Part shown: positions 1 to 8,080 of the stretch, in pieces | Layout of the letters: every line of letters begins with the position of its first letter | How positions within the stretch are numbered: position 1 is the first letter of the stretch | Origin: an uncultured Oscillospiraceae bacterium | GTDB taxonomy: Bacteria > Bacillota > Clostridia > Oscillospirales > Oscillospiraceae | Assembly (NCBI GenBank): GCA_947588605.1 | Contig: CANPYK010000003.1 | Span: 1 to 64,000 of the forward strand | Direction: 5' to 3' | DNA: 64,000 nt | Position numbers and translations under genes: made by a program | The notes under the pieces: generated by a model | What the model was told of the DNA's origin: nothing | The model's database searches: none | The model's input: only the letters and a program-made list of their open reading frames with translations

Positions 1-798
1 GACGTCCTGGGCCTCATCGACGAGGACCTGCTGGACGCCGAGCTTCCAAAGAGAAGTCGGCGGGGCCGGACCGTCAGGGTCCTGCTGGCCGCCTGTGTGT
101 GCCTCATTGTGGGGACGATCACCGCTCTGGCCGCCGGGGCGGGGACCACGCTTTTGGCGAAGTTCCGAAAGGGGGAGGACGGCGGCTTTGAGTCCGGCTA
201 CGACATGGCTGCCCAGCTGACGCCCTTCCCGGAGGAGGCCCTGACTGGGGACATCCGGGAGGTCCCGGCGCTCATCCGCCGGCAGATTGAGGAGGCCACC
301 CCCTGGTCAAACCAGTTCCCCAACGTCTATATCCGTGAGTTCGACACCTCCGCCAAGGCCATTGAGTACGTGGGCCTTGAGGAGCTCCGGCCCATCCGCT
401 GGGATATGGAGGAGACGGGGACAACTCTCTCCGTCTTTGGGGGACAGCGGGGGGAGATCGCCAGTGTGAGCATTATGACCTACTGCCGGAGGGGGGAAGT
501 ACGCCTTCAGTCCCAGGCGTGGCTACGCACGGAGAAAGGCGGCGCGGACGCCGCCCTTGGCGTTCGCACCACGGAGGATGTAGACTATACGGAGGAGAGC
601 TTCACCGCCGCTGGGGGCTACACCTGCCATGTGATCCGCTCCACCGCCCTGGAGAGCGGCAATGTCACCTATGACGGCTATATCGTCCGGGCCGGCATCC
701 TCTACACCCTCCACGCCGCCTACCCGCCCTCCGCCGAGGCCCAGGCCGACGGGCTTCTCCACACCTGGGCCGACCAGTTTGAGCCGGAAACGAGGTGA
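1..798 (+). CDS. membrane-anchored protein, anti-sigma-partner-like, 5' end missing
   Basis: The reading frame is open from the first base of the window, so the true start lies upstream. The visible fragment has an acidic leader (DVLGLIDEDLLDAE), a basic stretch, one membrane helix at about fragment residues 25-46, and an extracytoplasmic domain of about 215 residues. Acidic leader, basic patch, single helix and outer domain is the usual layout of proteins encoded just after ECF sigma factors in Clostridia, so the missing upstream gene may be a sigma factor; that is inference. The stop at 796-798 is 10 nt before the next start, so the two genes are probably co-transcribed. No catalytic motif was seen and the exact family is not recognised. 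Confidence 0.75.
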   Translation, partial: DVLGLIDEDLLDAELPKRSRRGRTVRVLLAACVCLIVGTITALAAGAGTTLLAKFRKGEDGGFESGYDMAAQLTPFPEEALTGDIREVPALIRRQIEEATPWSNQFPNVYIREFDTSAKAIEYVGLEELRPIRWDMEETGTTLSVFGGQRGEIASVSIMTYCRRGEVRLQSQAWLRTEKGGADAALGVRTTEDVDYTEESFTAAGGYTCHVIRSTALESGNVTYDGYIVRAGILYTLHAAYPPSAEAQADGLLHTWADQFEPETR

Positions 799-808
799 AA
801 AAGGTCTG

Positions 809-1318
809 ATGAGGAAACGACTTTTAACGGCCTTCCTGGCCGCGCTTCTCCTTTTTTCCCTCCCCGCCTGCGGGGAAACGGCATCGGAAAAGGACATTGA
901 ATTGGATTTGGACGCCATCGCCCAGGCCCTGTGCGCCAGCGGGTATTTTTCCGGAGAAATGGCTATGGTGGACCCCGAATCGGTGCCTGAGCTTTTGCTC
1001 CTGGATGGGGACAGGGTGGAGGCATCGACAGAGGATCTGGCGGACGCCAGATATTACGGCGTGACAATGGGTATTTCCGCCAATCAGTTTATTCTGCTTG
1101 AGGGAGCCGATTCAAAGGCGGCGGAGCGATTGGAAAAGGCGCTGAGAACCTACGCCGAGGACCAGAGGACGGGGTTTGAGCTCTATCTTCCGGAGCAGGC
1201 GGCGCGGTTTGAGGACTTCATCCTGGAGCGCCGGGGCAGATATCTCCTCTTCGCCATAGGGGAGGACCGTGAGGCGCTGTCCAACCTTTGCCGCCAGCTT
1301 ATGAGCGGTGAGACATAA
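809..1318 (+). CDS. DUF4358-type lipoprotein
   Basis: A 169-residue protein with a lipoprotein signal peptide ending in a lipobox (SLPAC), then a small acidic domain with the length and features of the DUF4358 family. It has a short N-terminal helix region, a central part with 'YGVTMGISANQFILLEG', and a C-terminal repeat of the same fold ('LFAIGEDREALSNL'). The start was placed at ATG 809, which follows a GAGGTGAAAAAGG ribosome binding region; a longer open frame reaches upstream but only overlaps the preceding gene. It is expected on the outer face of the membrane. DUF4358 proteins have no assigned biochemical function. The pairing with the preceding anti-sigma-like gene suggests an envelope-stress role, which is inference. 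Confidence 0.8.
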   Translation: MRKRLLTAFLAALLLFSLPACGETASEKDIELDLDAIAQALCASGYFSGEMAMVDPESVPELLLLDGDRVEASTEDLADARYYGVTMGISANQFILLEGADSKAAERLEKALRTYAEDQRTGFELYLPEQAARFEDFILERRGRYLLFAIGEDREALSNLCRQLMSGET

Positions 1319-1321
1319 AAA

Positions 1322-1630
1322 TTAATCCTTTTGATACCTCCTGGTTTTCACCAAAATATATTTTCTGAGCGTAACAGCTCCCCTTAACCCAATGGTCATT
1401 TCCCCATCGGTAATTATGCTGATGGGGAAATTTTTATGTGTATCCTTTATGGTATCAAATAGCTCTCTCCTGCTCATTAGGGGTTGCCGTAGCTTTTCCT
1501 CATTTTCGTGTATCCGCTTCAGAATTTCCCTTTCCACCGGCATTGGCCGGCCCATTTGCTCAATGGGGCGGATGTTCAAAACCCGCCGGATTTCCCGTGA
1601 AAATCGGGAGATCCGGTACTTTTTGGGCAT
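1322..1630 (-). CDS. doubtful small hypothetical protein
   Basis: An open frame of 102 codons with protein-like composition (basic N-terminus, 'ISIITDGEMTIG' near the C-terminus) and lower GC than its neighbours. Against it: no ribosome binding site is visible before the ATG at 1630, and a textbook plus-strand terminator (stem 1399-1408/1421-1430 followed by TTTTT) lies inside it. The palindrome itself encodes part of the attractive C-terminal segment. No family is recognised. It may be a decayed gene or a chance frame. Confidence 0.3.
   Translation of the reverse strand: MPKKYRISRFSREIRRVLNIRPIEQMGRPMPVEREILKRIHENEEKLRQPLMSRRELFDTIKDTHKNFPISIITDGEMTIGLRGAVTLRKYILVKTRRYQKD
1399..1435 (+). 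terminator. intrinsic terminator after the DUF4358 gene
   Basis: Perfect 10-bp stem TTTCCCCATC / GATGGGGAAA with a 12-nt loop, followed by TTTTTATG. It lies about 80 nt after the DUF4358 stop codon and has the right polarity for that operon. Confidence 0.75.
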
Positions 1631-1706
1631 TTTACTCGGCGCCGCTGTTTTCCTGACCCACTTCTGACCTCAACGGGGATTTGGAGCGGAAAGGGCGGGA
1701 GAGCAT

Positions 1707-1740
1707 AAGGCCGTGGGATTTTGCCTCCCACGGCCTTGCG
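1707..1740. terminator. bidirectional hairpin terminator
   Basis: Stem AAGGCCGTGGGA / TCCCACGGCCTT with a 7-nt loop, T-rich on the plus side (GCGTTTT). It closes the XRE regulator transcript coming from the right. The same GGCCGTGGGA stem is reused at 28520 and 30123, so this organism recycles one terminator sequence. Confidence 0.65.
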
Positions 1741-1753
1741 TTTTGAAAATAAC

Positions 1754-2281
1754 TCATTTTATCCCGTACTCGGCGCATTTGGAAAGGACGATGTCGCGGA
1801 GCTTGACGCTCTCGAAGCCGTTCCTCACGTCCGTGGGGTCCAGATAGGCGCCGGCCATGAGACCTTGGATGGCGGCCTCGGCGACGAAGACCTCGAAAAT
1901 GTGCCTGTCGGAGAAGGCGTCCCGGATCTCGCTGTTCATGCGCGTGTTGATGCCCTCCACGGCGGCGAGATAGATGGGGTTATCCCGGCCCATGAGGCGG
2001 CCCATGTCGTCCAGGCACCGAATGGCGCGCTTGAGGTCCTCCACCGTGAGCTTTTTCGTGTACGCCACCGTCCGCTGGCCGCCCCGCAGGAGATTGTCCA
2101 CCGTCGTTTCCAACACCTCCGCCAGCTCCGGCAATATCGCCGTGTCCGGAAGCGTTTCGGCCCGTTCCCACTTGCTCACGGCCTGATAGGTGACGCCCAG
2201 ACGATCGCCCAGCTCGGCCTGCGTCAGCCCCTTGGCCCGGCGCAGATCAGAGATCTGACGGCCAACTGCCTGTGTATCCAT
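1754..2281 (-). CDS. XRE-family HTH transcriptional regulator
   Basis: A 175-residue cytoplasmic DNA-binding protein. The helix-turn-helix occupies residues 5-60 (ISDLRRAKGLTQAELGDRLG, then VTYQAVSKWERAETLPD), a clear XRE/Cro type. The C-terminal part of about 110 residues is helical and unassigned, probably for oligomerisation or ligand sensing. The start is ATG 2281, preceded by GGGAGGGATAAT; an upstream extension of the frame crosses the promoter and is not credible. It is transcribed away from the DUF488 operon. A dyad at 2351-2369 beside its own -35 box could be its operator, which would make it autoregulatory and possibly a regulator of the divergent DUF488 genes (inference). Confidence 0.85.
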   Translation of the reverse strand: MDTQAVGRQISDLRRAKGLTQAELGDRLGVTYQAVSKWERAETLPDTAILPELAEVLETTVDNLLRGGQRTVAYTKKLTVEDLKRAIRCLDDMGRLMGRDNPIYLAAVEGINTRMNSEIRDAFSDRHIFEVFVAEAAIQGLMAGAYLDPTDVRNGFESVKLRDIVLSKCAEYGIK

Positions 2282-2323
2282 ATTATCCCTCCCAAAAAAT
2301 TTCAAATGGCCATCTGTGAGTTT

Positions 2324-2352
2324 ACTATACAGGCGTTTCGGAGGATTTTCAA
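2324..2352 (-). promoter_or_regulatory. sigma-A promoter of the XRE regulator
   Basis: On the minus strand: TTGAAA (2352-2347), 17-nt spacer, TATAGT (2329-2324). The transcript would start about 35 nt before the ATG at 2281. Confidence 0.65.
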
Positions 2353-2369
2353 TAACCGGGACGGTTATT
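2351..2369. promoter_or_regulatory. dyad next to the XRE promoter, candidate operator
   Basis: Perfect inverted repeat AATAACC-GGGAC-GGTTATT adjoining the -35 box of the XRE gene. It is followed by TTTTT on the plus strand and could also terminate plus-strand transcription, but no plus-strand gene lies just upstream. An operator is therefore slightly preferred. Confidence 0.4.
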
Positions 2370-2479
2370 TTTTCGCGATCCACTCAACTTGCGCTTGAGA
2401 GGGAAGGCTTCTTTATGACCGACCATAACGGCGTTCGGAACAAGCGGCGTGGAGGGCCGCGGCCTTCGTGCGGCGAGGG

Positions 2480-2509
2480 TTGACAGGAAGAGGGGGGAGG
2501 GGGTATAAT
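2480..2509 (+). promoter_or_regulatory. consensus sigma-A promoter of the DUF488 operon
   Basis: Perfect TTGACA (2480-2485) and perfect TATAAT (2504-2509) with an 18-nt G-rich spacer. The start codon follows 28 nt downstream, so the leader is short and expression is predicted to be strong unless repressed. Confidence 0.85.
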
Positions 2510-2536
2510 TTTGGAAAAAAGGAGGTCGAACGGGCG

Positions 2537-3136
2537 GTGGTGTACTCGATCGGGTACTCAGGCTTTGCGCCGGAGGAATTTGTTCATGTACTTCTGGAAA
2601 ACGGCGTGACGGCGCTGGTGGATGTGCGGTCATCGCCTTATTCGGCTTATCACACGGAGTATGACCGGGAGGCGCTGGCCCGGATGCTGAAGGAGAGCGG
2701 GATACTTTACCGCAACTACGCCAGGGAGTTTGGGGCCAGGCAGGAGAACAGGAGCTTTTTAAGCCCCGGAGGGTATCTGGATTTTGAAAAATTCGCGGCA
2801 TCGGAGCAGTTCAGGGAGGGCGTGAGCAAGATCGAGGCGGGTATGGAGCGGGGGTATGTTTTCTGCTTCATGTGCGCGGAGACGGACCCCATGACCTGCC
2901 ACCGGGCCATACTTGTGACCAGGGCCTTCTCAAGGCTCGGATATGAGGTCATCCACCTCATGCCGGGGAACGTCCGGGAGACGCAGCGGGAAATGGAAAG
3001 GCGGATGGTGGAGAAGCTCTTTCCTGACAGAGAGCAGATGTCGCTTTTCGGAGACAAGTCGGAGGAGGACTGGGTGGAGGAGGCTTACGCCCGGCAAAAC
3101 AGGGCCATCGGATTCAGACCGGGGGAGGGCATGTGA
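2537..3136 (+). CDS. DUF488 domain protein, first copy
   Basis: A 199-residue cytoplasmic protein of the DUF488 family. It begins with the family's SIGYSGFAPEEF strand-loop and a DVRSSPYS segment near residue 30. Near residue 120 it has the hallmark C-x-E-T-D-P-x-x-CHR motif (CAETDPMTCHRAIL). Start chosen at GTG 2537 because GGAGG sits at 2521-2525; GTG 2540 is an alternative. DUF488 proteins are uncharacterised, with a proposed rhodanese- or nuclease-like role in nucleic-acid metabolism. The gene overlaps the next DUF488 gene by one base and is followed by a dual-OB protein, so the three probably act together. Confidence 0.88.
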   Translation: MVYSIGYSGFAPEEFVHVLLENGVTALVDVRSSPYSAYHTEYDREALARMLKESGILYRNYAREFGARQENRSFLSPGGYLDFEKFAASEQFREGVSKIEAGMERGYVFCFMCAETDPMTCHRAILVTRAFSRLGYEVIHLMPGNVRETQREMERRMVEKLFPDREQMSLFGDKSEEDWVEEAYARQNRAIGFRPGEGM

Positions 3137-3576
3137 TGGAGCTTTACACCATGGGTTTTACGCAAAAATCGGCGGAGAGATTTTTCGGGCTCATAAGCGA
3201 AAACAAGATAGAGCTGCTGGTCGACGTCAGGCTCAATAACCGCTCGCAGCTGGCGGGCTTTACGAAGGGAGAGGATCTGGCCTTCTTCCTTGACAAGCTC
3301 TGCGGGTGCGCGTATTGCCACCGGGAGGATATGGCCCCGACGAAGGATATCCTGGACGCCTATAAAAAGGGGACCATCGGCTGGGAGGAGTACGAGGAGC
3401 TGTTCATTCCCCTTATGAAAAGCCGCGGGAGCGTGGAGAGATTTTTGGAGGAGCTGGGGCAGTATGACCGGGTGCTCCTTTTGTGCAGTGAGCCCACGCC
3501 GGAAAAATGCCACCGGAGGCTCCTGGCGGAGCTCATCGCCGAGGCGGAGGAGAATATCGGGATAAAACACATCTGA
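3136..3576 (+). CDS. DUF488 domain protein, second copy
   Basis: A 146-residue DUF488 paralogue, shorter than the first. It keeps the N-terminal 'YTMGFTQKSAERFFGLI', a 'VDVRLNNRSQLAGF' segment, and the C-terminal C-S-E-P-T-P-E-K-CHR motif. Start chosen at ATG 3136, which overlaps the stop of the previous gene (TGATG) and has GGGGGAGGG just upstream; a GTG one codon earlier is possible. Two different DUF488 proteins translated in a coupled way suggest a heteromeric complex (inference). Confidence 0.88.
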   Translation: MELYTMGFTQKSAERFFGLISENKIELLVDVRLNNRSQLAGFTKGEDLAFFLDKLCGCAYCHREDMAPTKDILDAYKKGTIGWEEYEELFIPLMKSRGSVERFLEELGQYDRVLLLCSEPTPEKCHRRLLAELIAEAEENIGIKHI

Positions 3577-3592
3577 GAGAAGGAATGGGCGT

Positions 3593-4222
3593 ATGGAGGG
3601 CAGGACGGTAGAGGCGCTGCTGCTGTCGAGCTCGGTAAAGCACGGCGGAAAGTGCGTAGCCGGAGTGAGCCTTGACACGGGGGAGCTTATAAGATTTGTC
3701 TCCGAGGACCGGGGGACCATGGGGGCGCTGACTTCCGGGGACATGAGGTGCGCCGACGGGACCATCTGCGGGCCCTGCGATGTTGTGACAGCGCCGGTGA
3801 TCGGGCCCGTGCCCACGGCCCACCAGCCGGAAAACTGGCTCATCGACAGGCGGCGCTATTGGAAACGGTCAAGGACCCTGACGCCGAGGGAGACGGCTGA
3901 GTGCATACCGGTGACGAGGCCCCGCATGATATTCGACACGTGGGACATTTGCCTTACGGAGGAGCTTTACCCCAACAGGTCCCTGGAGCTTGTGGAGGCG
4001 GAAAACCTTGTCTTCGCGAAGGAGCCGGGGAAGAAGTCCAAGGTCACGTTTACATACAACGGGCGTGAGTACAGGAAAATGTCCATGACCGACAGAGAGT
4101 ATTACTCCGCTTCGGACGGCGACAGGATAGGCAGGGCGGTACTGCTCCTGAGCCTTCCGGAGGACGATTACAACGGGAAGTATTTTAAGTTCGTGGCGAA
4201 GATATTTGAGATGGGAGAGTAA
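3593..4222 (+). CDS. dual OB-domain-type protein linked to DUF488
   Basis: A 209-residue protein with no signal peptide or membrane helix. It starts 'LLLSSSVKHGGKCVAGVSL..GELIRFVS' and contains 'RPRMIFDTWDICL' in the middle and 'DREYYSA' later. These match the dual OB-fold proteins often found beside DUF488 genes, which suggests single-strand nucleic acid or nucleotide binding. It lies 16 nt after the second DUF488 gene, with its own AGAGAAGGA ribosome binding site. It is the last gene of this operon and meets the LacI gene tail to tail across hairpins. The family assignment is from memory of the sequence pattern and is moderately sure. Confidence 0.7.
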   Translation: MEGRTVEALLLSSSVKHGGKCVAGVSLDTGELIRFVSEDRGTMGALTSGDMRCADGTICGPCDVVTAPVIGPVPTAHQPENWLIDRRRYWKRSRTLTPRETAECIPVTRPRMIFDTWDICLTEELYPNRSLELVEAENLVFAKEPGKKSKVTFTYNGREYRKMSMTDREYYSASDGDRIGRAVLLLSLPEDDYNGKYFKFVAKIFEMGE

Positions 4223-4263
4223 AGCAAGCGGCGGAGCCCGACGATGTCAGGCCTGGAAAAATC

Positions 4264-4294
4264 AGAAAGCGGACGCCTTGGCGTCCGCTTTTTC
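4264..4294. terminator. hairpin terminator, copy 1 of a direct repeat
   Basis: Stem AGCGGACGCC / GGCGTCCGCT with a short TT loop and a TTTTT tail ends the DUF488 operon. The same sequence of about 29 nt recurs at 4497-4527, so the two copies flank the structured repeat at 4322-4490. Confidence 0.75.
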
Positions 4295-4321
4295 AGTTTG
4301 TCAAAAAACTCTCATCGAGCA

Positions 4322-4490
4322 TTTTTTCCGGCGGCATGTACGTCGGAAAAAATACCTTTTGTCACGCAAGTGTGCCGCTTGCGGCGCGCGCAGCGTGACA
4401 GCAGAAACCCCTGGCCTGAATTCCGCAGAATTCAGGCCAGGGGTTTCGCACGTTTCCCTTTGTCGGAAAAGGCCGCAGGCCTTTTTCGAC
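4322..4490 (-). repeat. structured dispersed element, copy A (inverted)
   Basis: Read on the minus strand it has four hairpins in order. H1 has a GGCC-TGC-GGCC core. After a conserved GGAAACGTGC linker, H2 is a 20-bp perfect stem capped by TGCG. H3 has outer arms GTCACGC/GCGTGAC. H4 runs TTTTTTCCG to CGGAAAAAA. The same architecture occurs at 20931 and 47566. It fills most of the 316-nt gap between the dual-OB and LacI genes; nothing else was seen there apart from the flanking terminators. Confidence 0.85.
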
Positions 4491-4496
4491 AGGCTG

Positions 4497-4527
4497 AGAA
4501 AGCGGACGCCTTGGCGTCCGCTTTTTT
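4497..4527. terminator. hairpin terminator, copy 2 of a direct repeat
   Basis: Identical GCGGACGCC/GGCGTCCGC stem to 4264-4294, with a TTTTTT tail on the plus strand. It lies 12 nt beyond the LacI stop codon and can serve both strands. Confidence 0.7.
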
Positions 4528-4538
4528 CTTTGCCTATT

Positions 4539-5570
4539 TTACCGCGTGGTGGAGGCGCGCAGGAGGGGGGTGGTGTTGACGTAGGTGGTGCGGTAGGGGC
4601 GGTCGGGGTTTTCGATGCGGTCCAGAAGGATGTCGGCGGCCAGCTTGCCGATCTCGGCGCCGGGGATCTGGGCGGTGGTGAGGGCCGGCTCCACCACGGC
4701 GGACTGGGGGGTGCCGTCAAAGCCGGAGACCATGACGCCCCCGGGGATGGACACGCCCATCTGCTTGAGGGCGGTCATGACGTGCAGGGCGATGTAGTCG
4801 TTGGCGCAAATGAGGCCGTCGGGCAGGACGGGCATTTTTTTGAGGTTGGCGATATACCACTCCGGGTCGCTGTACTGCCGGCCGTCCCGGTCCAGGATGC
4901 ACAGGCTCCTGTCCAGCGGGATGCCGGAGCGCTGAAGGGCGATGGAGAAGCCGATCCACCGCTCGTGGAAGCTGTTGCAGTGGTCCGGGTCGCCCACGAA
5001 GCCCAGCCTCCGGCCGCCGGAACGGAGGATGTCGTTGGTGAGGGCGATGATGCTGGCCACGTTCTCCATGGAGATGAGGTCATACGGGAGGGTGGAGGTG
5101 TTCGCCCCGGCCCAGGCGTCCACAAAGATGGCCGGCAGGCCGAGAGAACAGATCATCTCGATATAGGGGCGGCTGAAAAGCTCGATGCCCAAAATCCCCG
5201 CCGTCTGGTCCAGGGCCGCGTGGGCCGGGAGGCGGTTGGACATGAACTCCTCCTCCGTCAGCTCGTACATCATCAGCGTATACCCCGCGCGGCTGAGCGC
5301 GCCGGCAAAGGCCGGGACGAACAGCGTGCCGAAGTGGTAGTCCGAGGGCATGTTGCTGGTAAAAAGGGCGACGTTCTGACTGCGCGGCTCGGCCTTGGGC
5401 TGCTCGCTGTCGGGCATCTGGCGATAGCCCAGCTCCTGGGCCTTTTCCAGCACCATCTTGCGGGTGGCTTCGGGGACGGCGCCCCTGCCGTTGAAGATCT
5501 TTGAGACTGTGTTCCGGGAAAGGCCGCAGGAATCGGCGATATCCTGCATGGTGACCCGTCTGAGCGCCAT
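4539..5570 (-). CDS. LacI-family transcriptional regulator of the fructan locus
   Basis: A 343-residue LacI/GalR protein. The N-terminal helix-turn-helix (VTMQDIADSCGLSRNTVSKIF, residues 6-26) and hinge are followed by a periplasmic-binding-protein-like sensor domain from about residue 65 (QNVALFTSNMPSDYHFG) to the end. Start at ATG 5570 after AAGGAGGA; an upstream extension crosses the promoter. It is divergent from the ABC/GH32 operon starting at 5862, and a LacI-type dyad sits at 5791-5810 just after that operon's -10 box. The simplest reading is repression of the fructan operon, relieved by fructose or a fructo-oligosaccharide; the inducer is inferred. Confidence 0.92.
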   Translation of the reverse strand: MALRRVTMQDIADSCGLSRNTVSKIFNGRGAVPEATRKMVLEKAQELGYRQMPDSEQPKAEPRSQNVALFTSNMPSDYHFGTLFVPAFAGALSRAGYTLMMYELTEEEFMSNRLPAHAALDQTAGILGIELFSRPYIEMICSLGLPAIFVDAWAGANTSTLPYDLISMENVASIIALTNDILRSGGRRLGFVGDPDHCNSFHERWIGFSIALQRSGIPLDRSLCILDRDGRQYSDPEWYIANLKKMPVLPDGLICANDYIALHVMTALKQMGVSIPGGVMVSGFDGTPQSAVVEPALTTAQIPGAEIGKLAADILLDRIENPDRPYRTTYVNTTPLLRASTTR

Positions 5571-5604
5571 AGCTCGTCCTCCTTGTCCGTAACATTTCAA
5601 CTTT

Positions 5605-5633
5605 ACTATAGCATAGGTGTCAGGAAAAATCAA
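5605..5633 (-). promoter_or_regulatory. sigma-A promoter of the LacI gene
   Basis: On the minus strand: TTGATT (5633-5628), 17-nt spacer, TATAGT (5610-5605). It lies 35 nt before the LacI start codon. Confidence 0.65.
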
Positions 5634-5739
5634 GATGTGCATTTTGTAAACTTTAAAAAAGTCTGTTGTTACAATTGCACAAAAAATTTACGATATTTTT
5701 GGCTAAGTTTACATTTCTGATATTTTCGTAAAACTTTTG

Positions 5740-5768
5740 TTGACATTTCGTAAATCGAGGATTACAAT
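5740..5768 (+). promoter_or_regulatory. sigma-A promoter of the fructan ABC/GH32 operon
   Basis: TTGACA (5740-5745), 17-nt spacer, TACAAT (5763-5768). The surrounding 291-nt gap between the LacI and ATPase genes is markedly AT-rich compared with the coding DNA on either side. Confidence 0.85.
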
Positions 5769-5790
5769 AAACGCAGAAAATGTAACAATA

Positions 5791-5810
5791 ATGTAAACCA
5801 TTGGTTACAT
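5791..5810. promoter_or_regulatory. LacI-type operator candidate
   Basis: ATGTAAACCATTGGTTACAT is an imperfect dyad with TGTAA/TTACA arms around a CCATTGG centre, the size and form of LacI-family sites. It begins 22 nt after the -10 box, where bound repressor would block initiation or early elongation. Related half sites (TTTACA, TGTAAC) occur at 5708, 5647 and 5781. Confidence 0.6.
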
Positions 5811-5861
5811 GACCCGCATCCAGCGCGCCGCAATATTTATCCAAACGGGAGGTAAAACGCC

Positions 5862-7046
<1,185 letters not shown>

Positions 7047-7082
7047 CCGGCACGGGAAAATAAGCTGAAAGGAGAATAAGAT

Positions 7083-8066
7083 ATGCGAAAAGTAAAAGAC
7101 GGCCCCGCCGGCGAGGCCCTGGCTCCGGACCCCGCCAGCCGCAAGGCGAAGACCCGGCGGATGTGGAGACGGCTCCGGGAAAACCACCCCTTCCTCATCA
7201 TGGTCCTCCCCGCCGTGCTGGTGGTCTTCCTCTTCAACTACCTGCCCATCTACGGCGTGCTCATCGCCTTCCAGGACTTTGTGCCCGGCGACCAGATCGT
7301 CGGCCCCTACACCCACTGGATCGGGTTTGGCAACTTCAAGCGCTTCTTTACCGACGTGCAGTTCTGGCCCTTGATGAAGAACACCTTCCTCCTGTGCATC
7401 TACGGCTTCATCATCGGCTTCCCGCTGCCCATCATCATCGCCCTGATGCTCAACGCCATGAAGGGCAAAAAGGCCGGGAAGGTCCTCCAGACCATCTTCA
7501 ACGGGCCCCACTTCATCTCCCTGGTGGTTTTGGTCGGTATGCTGAGCCTCTTCTTCGGCACGGACGGACTGGTGAACAACATCATCGTCGCCCTTGGCGG
7601 GAAGCCGTATTCCTTCCTCCTGGAGAGCAAGGCCTTCCGTCCCCTCTACATCCTATCCAGCAACTGGCAGGACTTCGGCTGGAGCGCCATCATCTACATC
7701 GCGGCCCTCAGTAACGTGGACCCCGGCCAGCACGAGGCGGCCATTCTGGACGGCGCCTCCCGGTTCCAGCGGGTGCTCCATGTGGACCTGCCGGCCATTA
7801 TGCCGATGATCTCCGTCATGCTCATCATGTCCATCGGCGGCCTCATGGGCGTGGGCTACGAAAAGGTCCTCCTGATGCAGAACTCCGGCAACAATGACGT
7901 CAGCCAGATCATCGCCACCTACGTCTACAAGCTCGGCCTTTCCAACCGCGATCCTCAGCAGGGCTATGCCGCCGCCATCGGCCTTTTCAACTCCATCATC
8001 AACGTGGTCCTGCTCATCATCGCCAACACCACGTCCAAGAAGTTCTCTGAAAATTCCCTGTGGTAA
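7083..8066 (+). CDS. carbohydrate ABC transporter permease, LplB type
   Basis: A 327-residue inner-membrane permease of the MalF-like CUT1 group. A basic cytoplasmic N-terminus of about 35 residues precedes the first helix (FLIMVLPAVLVVFLFNYLPI), and six helices follow. The permease EAA loop appears as 'EAAILDGASRFQRVLHVDLPA'-like sequence near residue 220 and contacts the ATPase. Start ATG 7083 follows AAAGGAGAATAAGAT. It is encoded 36 nt after the ATPase and just before its partner permease, so it forms one half of the translocation channel for the sugar delivered by the binding protein at 9013. Confidence 0.92.
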   Translation: MRKVKDGPAGEALAPDPASRKAKTRRMWRRLRENHPFLIMVLPAVLVVFLFNYLPIYGVLIAFQDFVPGDQIVGPYTHWIGFGNFKRFFTDVQFWPLMKNTFLLCIYGFIIGFPLPIIIALMLNAMKGKKAGKVLQTIFNGPHFISLVVLVGMLSLFFGTDGLVNNIIVALGGKPYSFLLESKAFRPLYILSSNWQDFGWSAIIYIAALSNVDPGQHEAAILDGASRFQRVLHVDLPAIMPMISVMLIMSIGGLMGVGYEKVLLMQNSGNNDVSQIIATYVYKLGLSNRDPQQGYAAAIGLFNSIINVVLLIIANTTSKKFSENSLW

Positions 8067-8080
8067 AGGAGGAGAAAGCG

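Noticed and set aside
1392..1667. Plus-strand frame of 91 codons overlapping the doubtful minus-strand gene
   Set aside because: It has no ribosome site, starts in the middle of the terminator region, and its product shows no family features.
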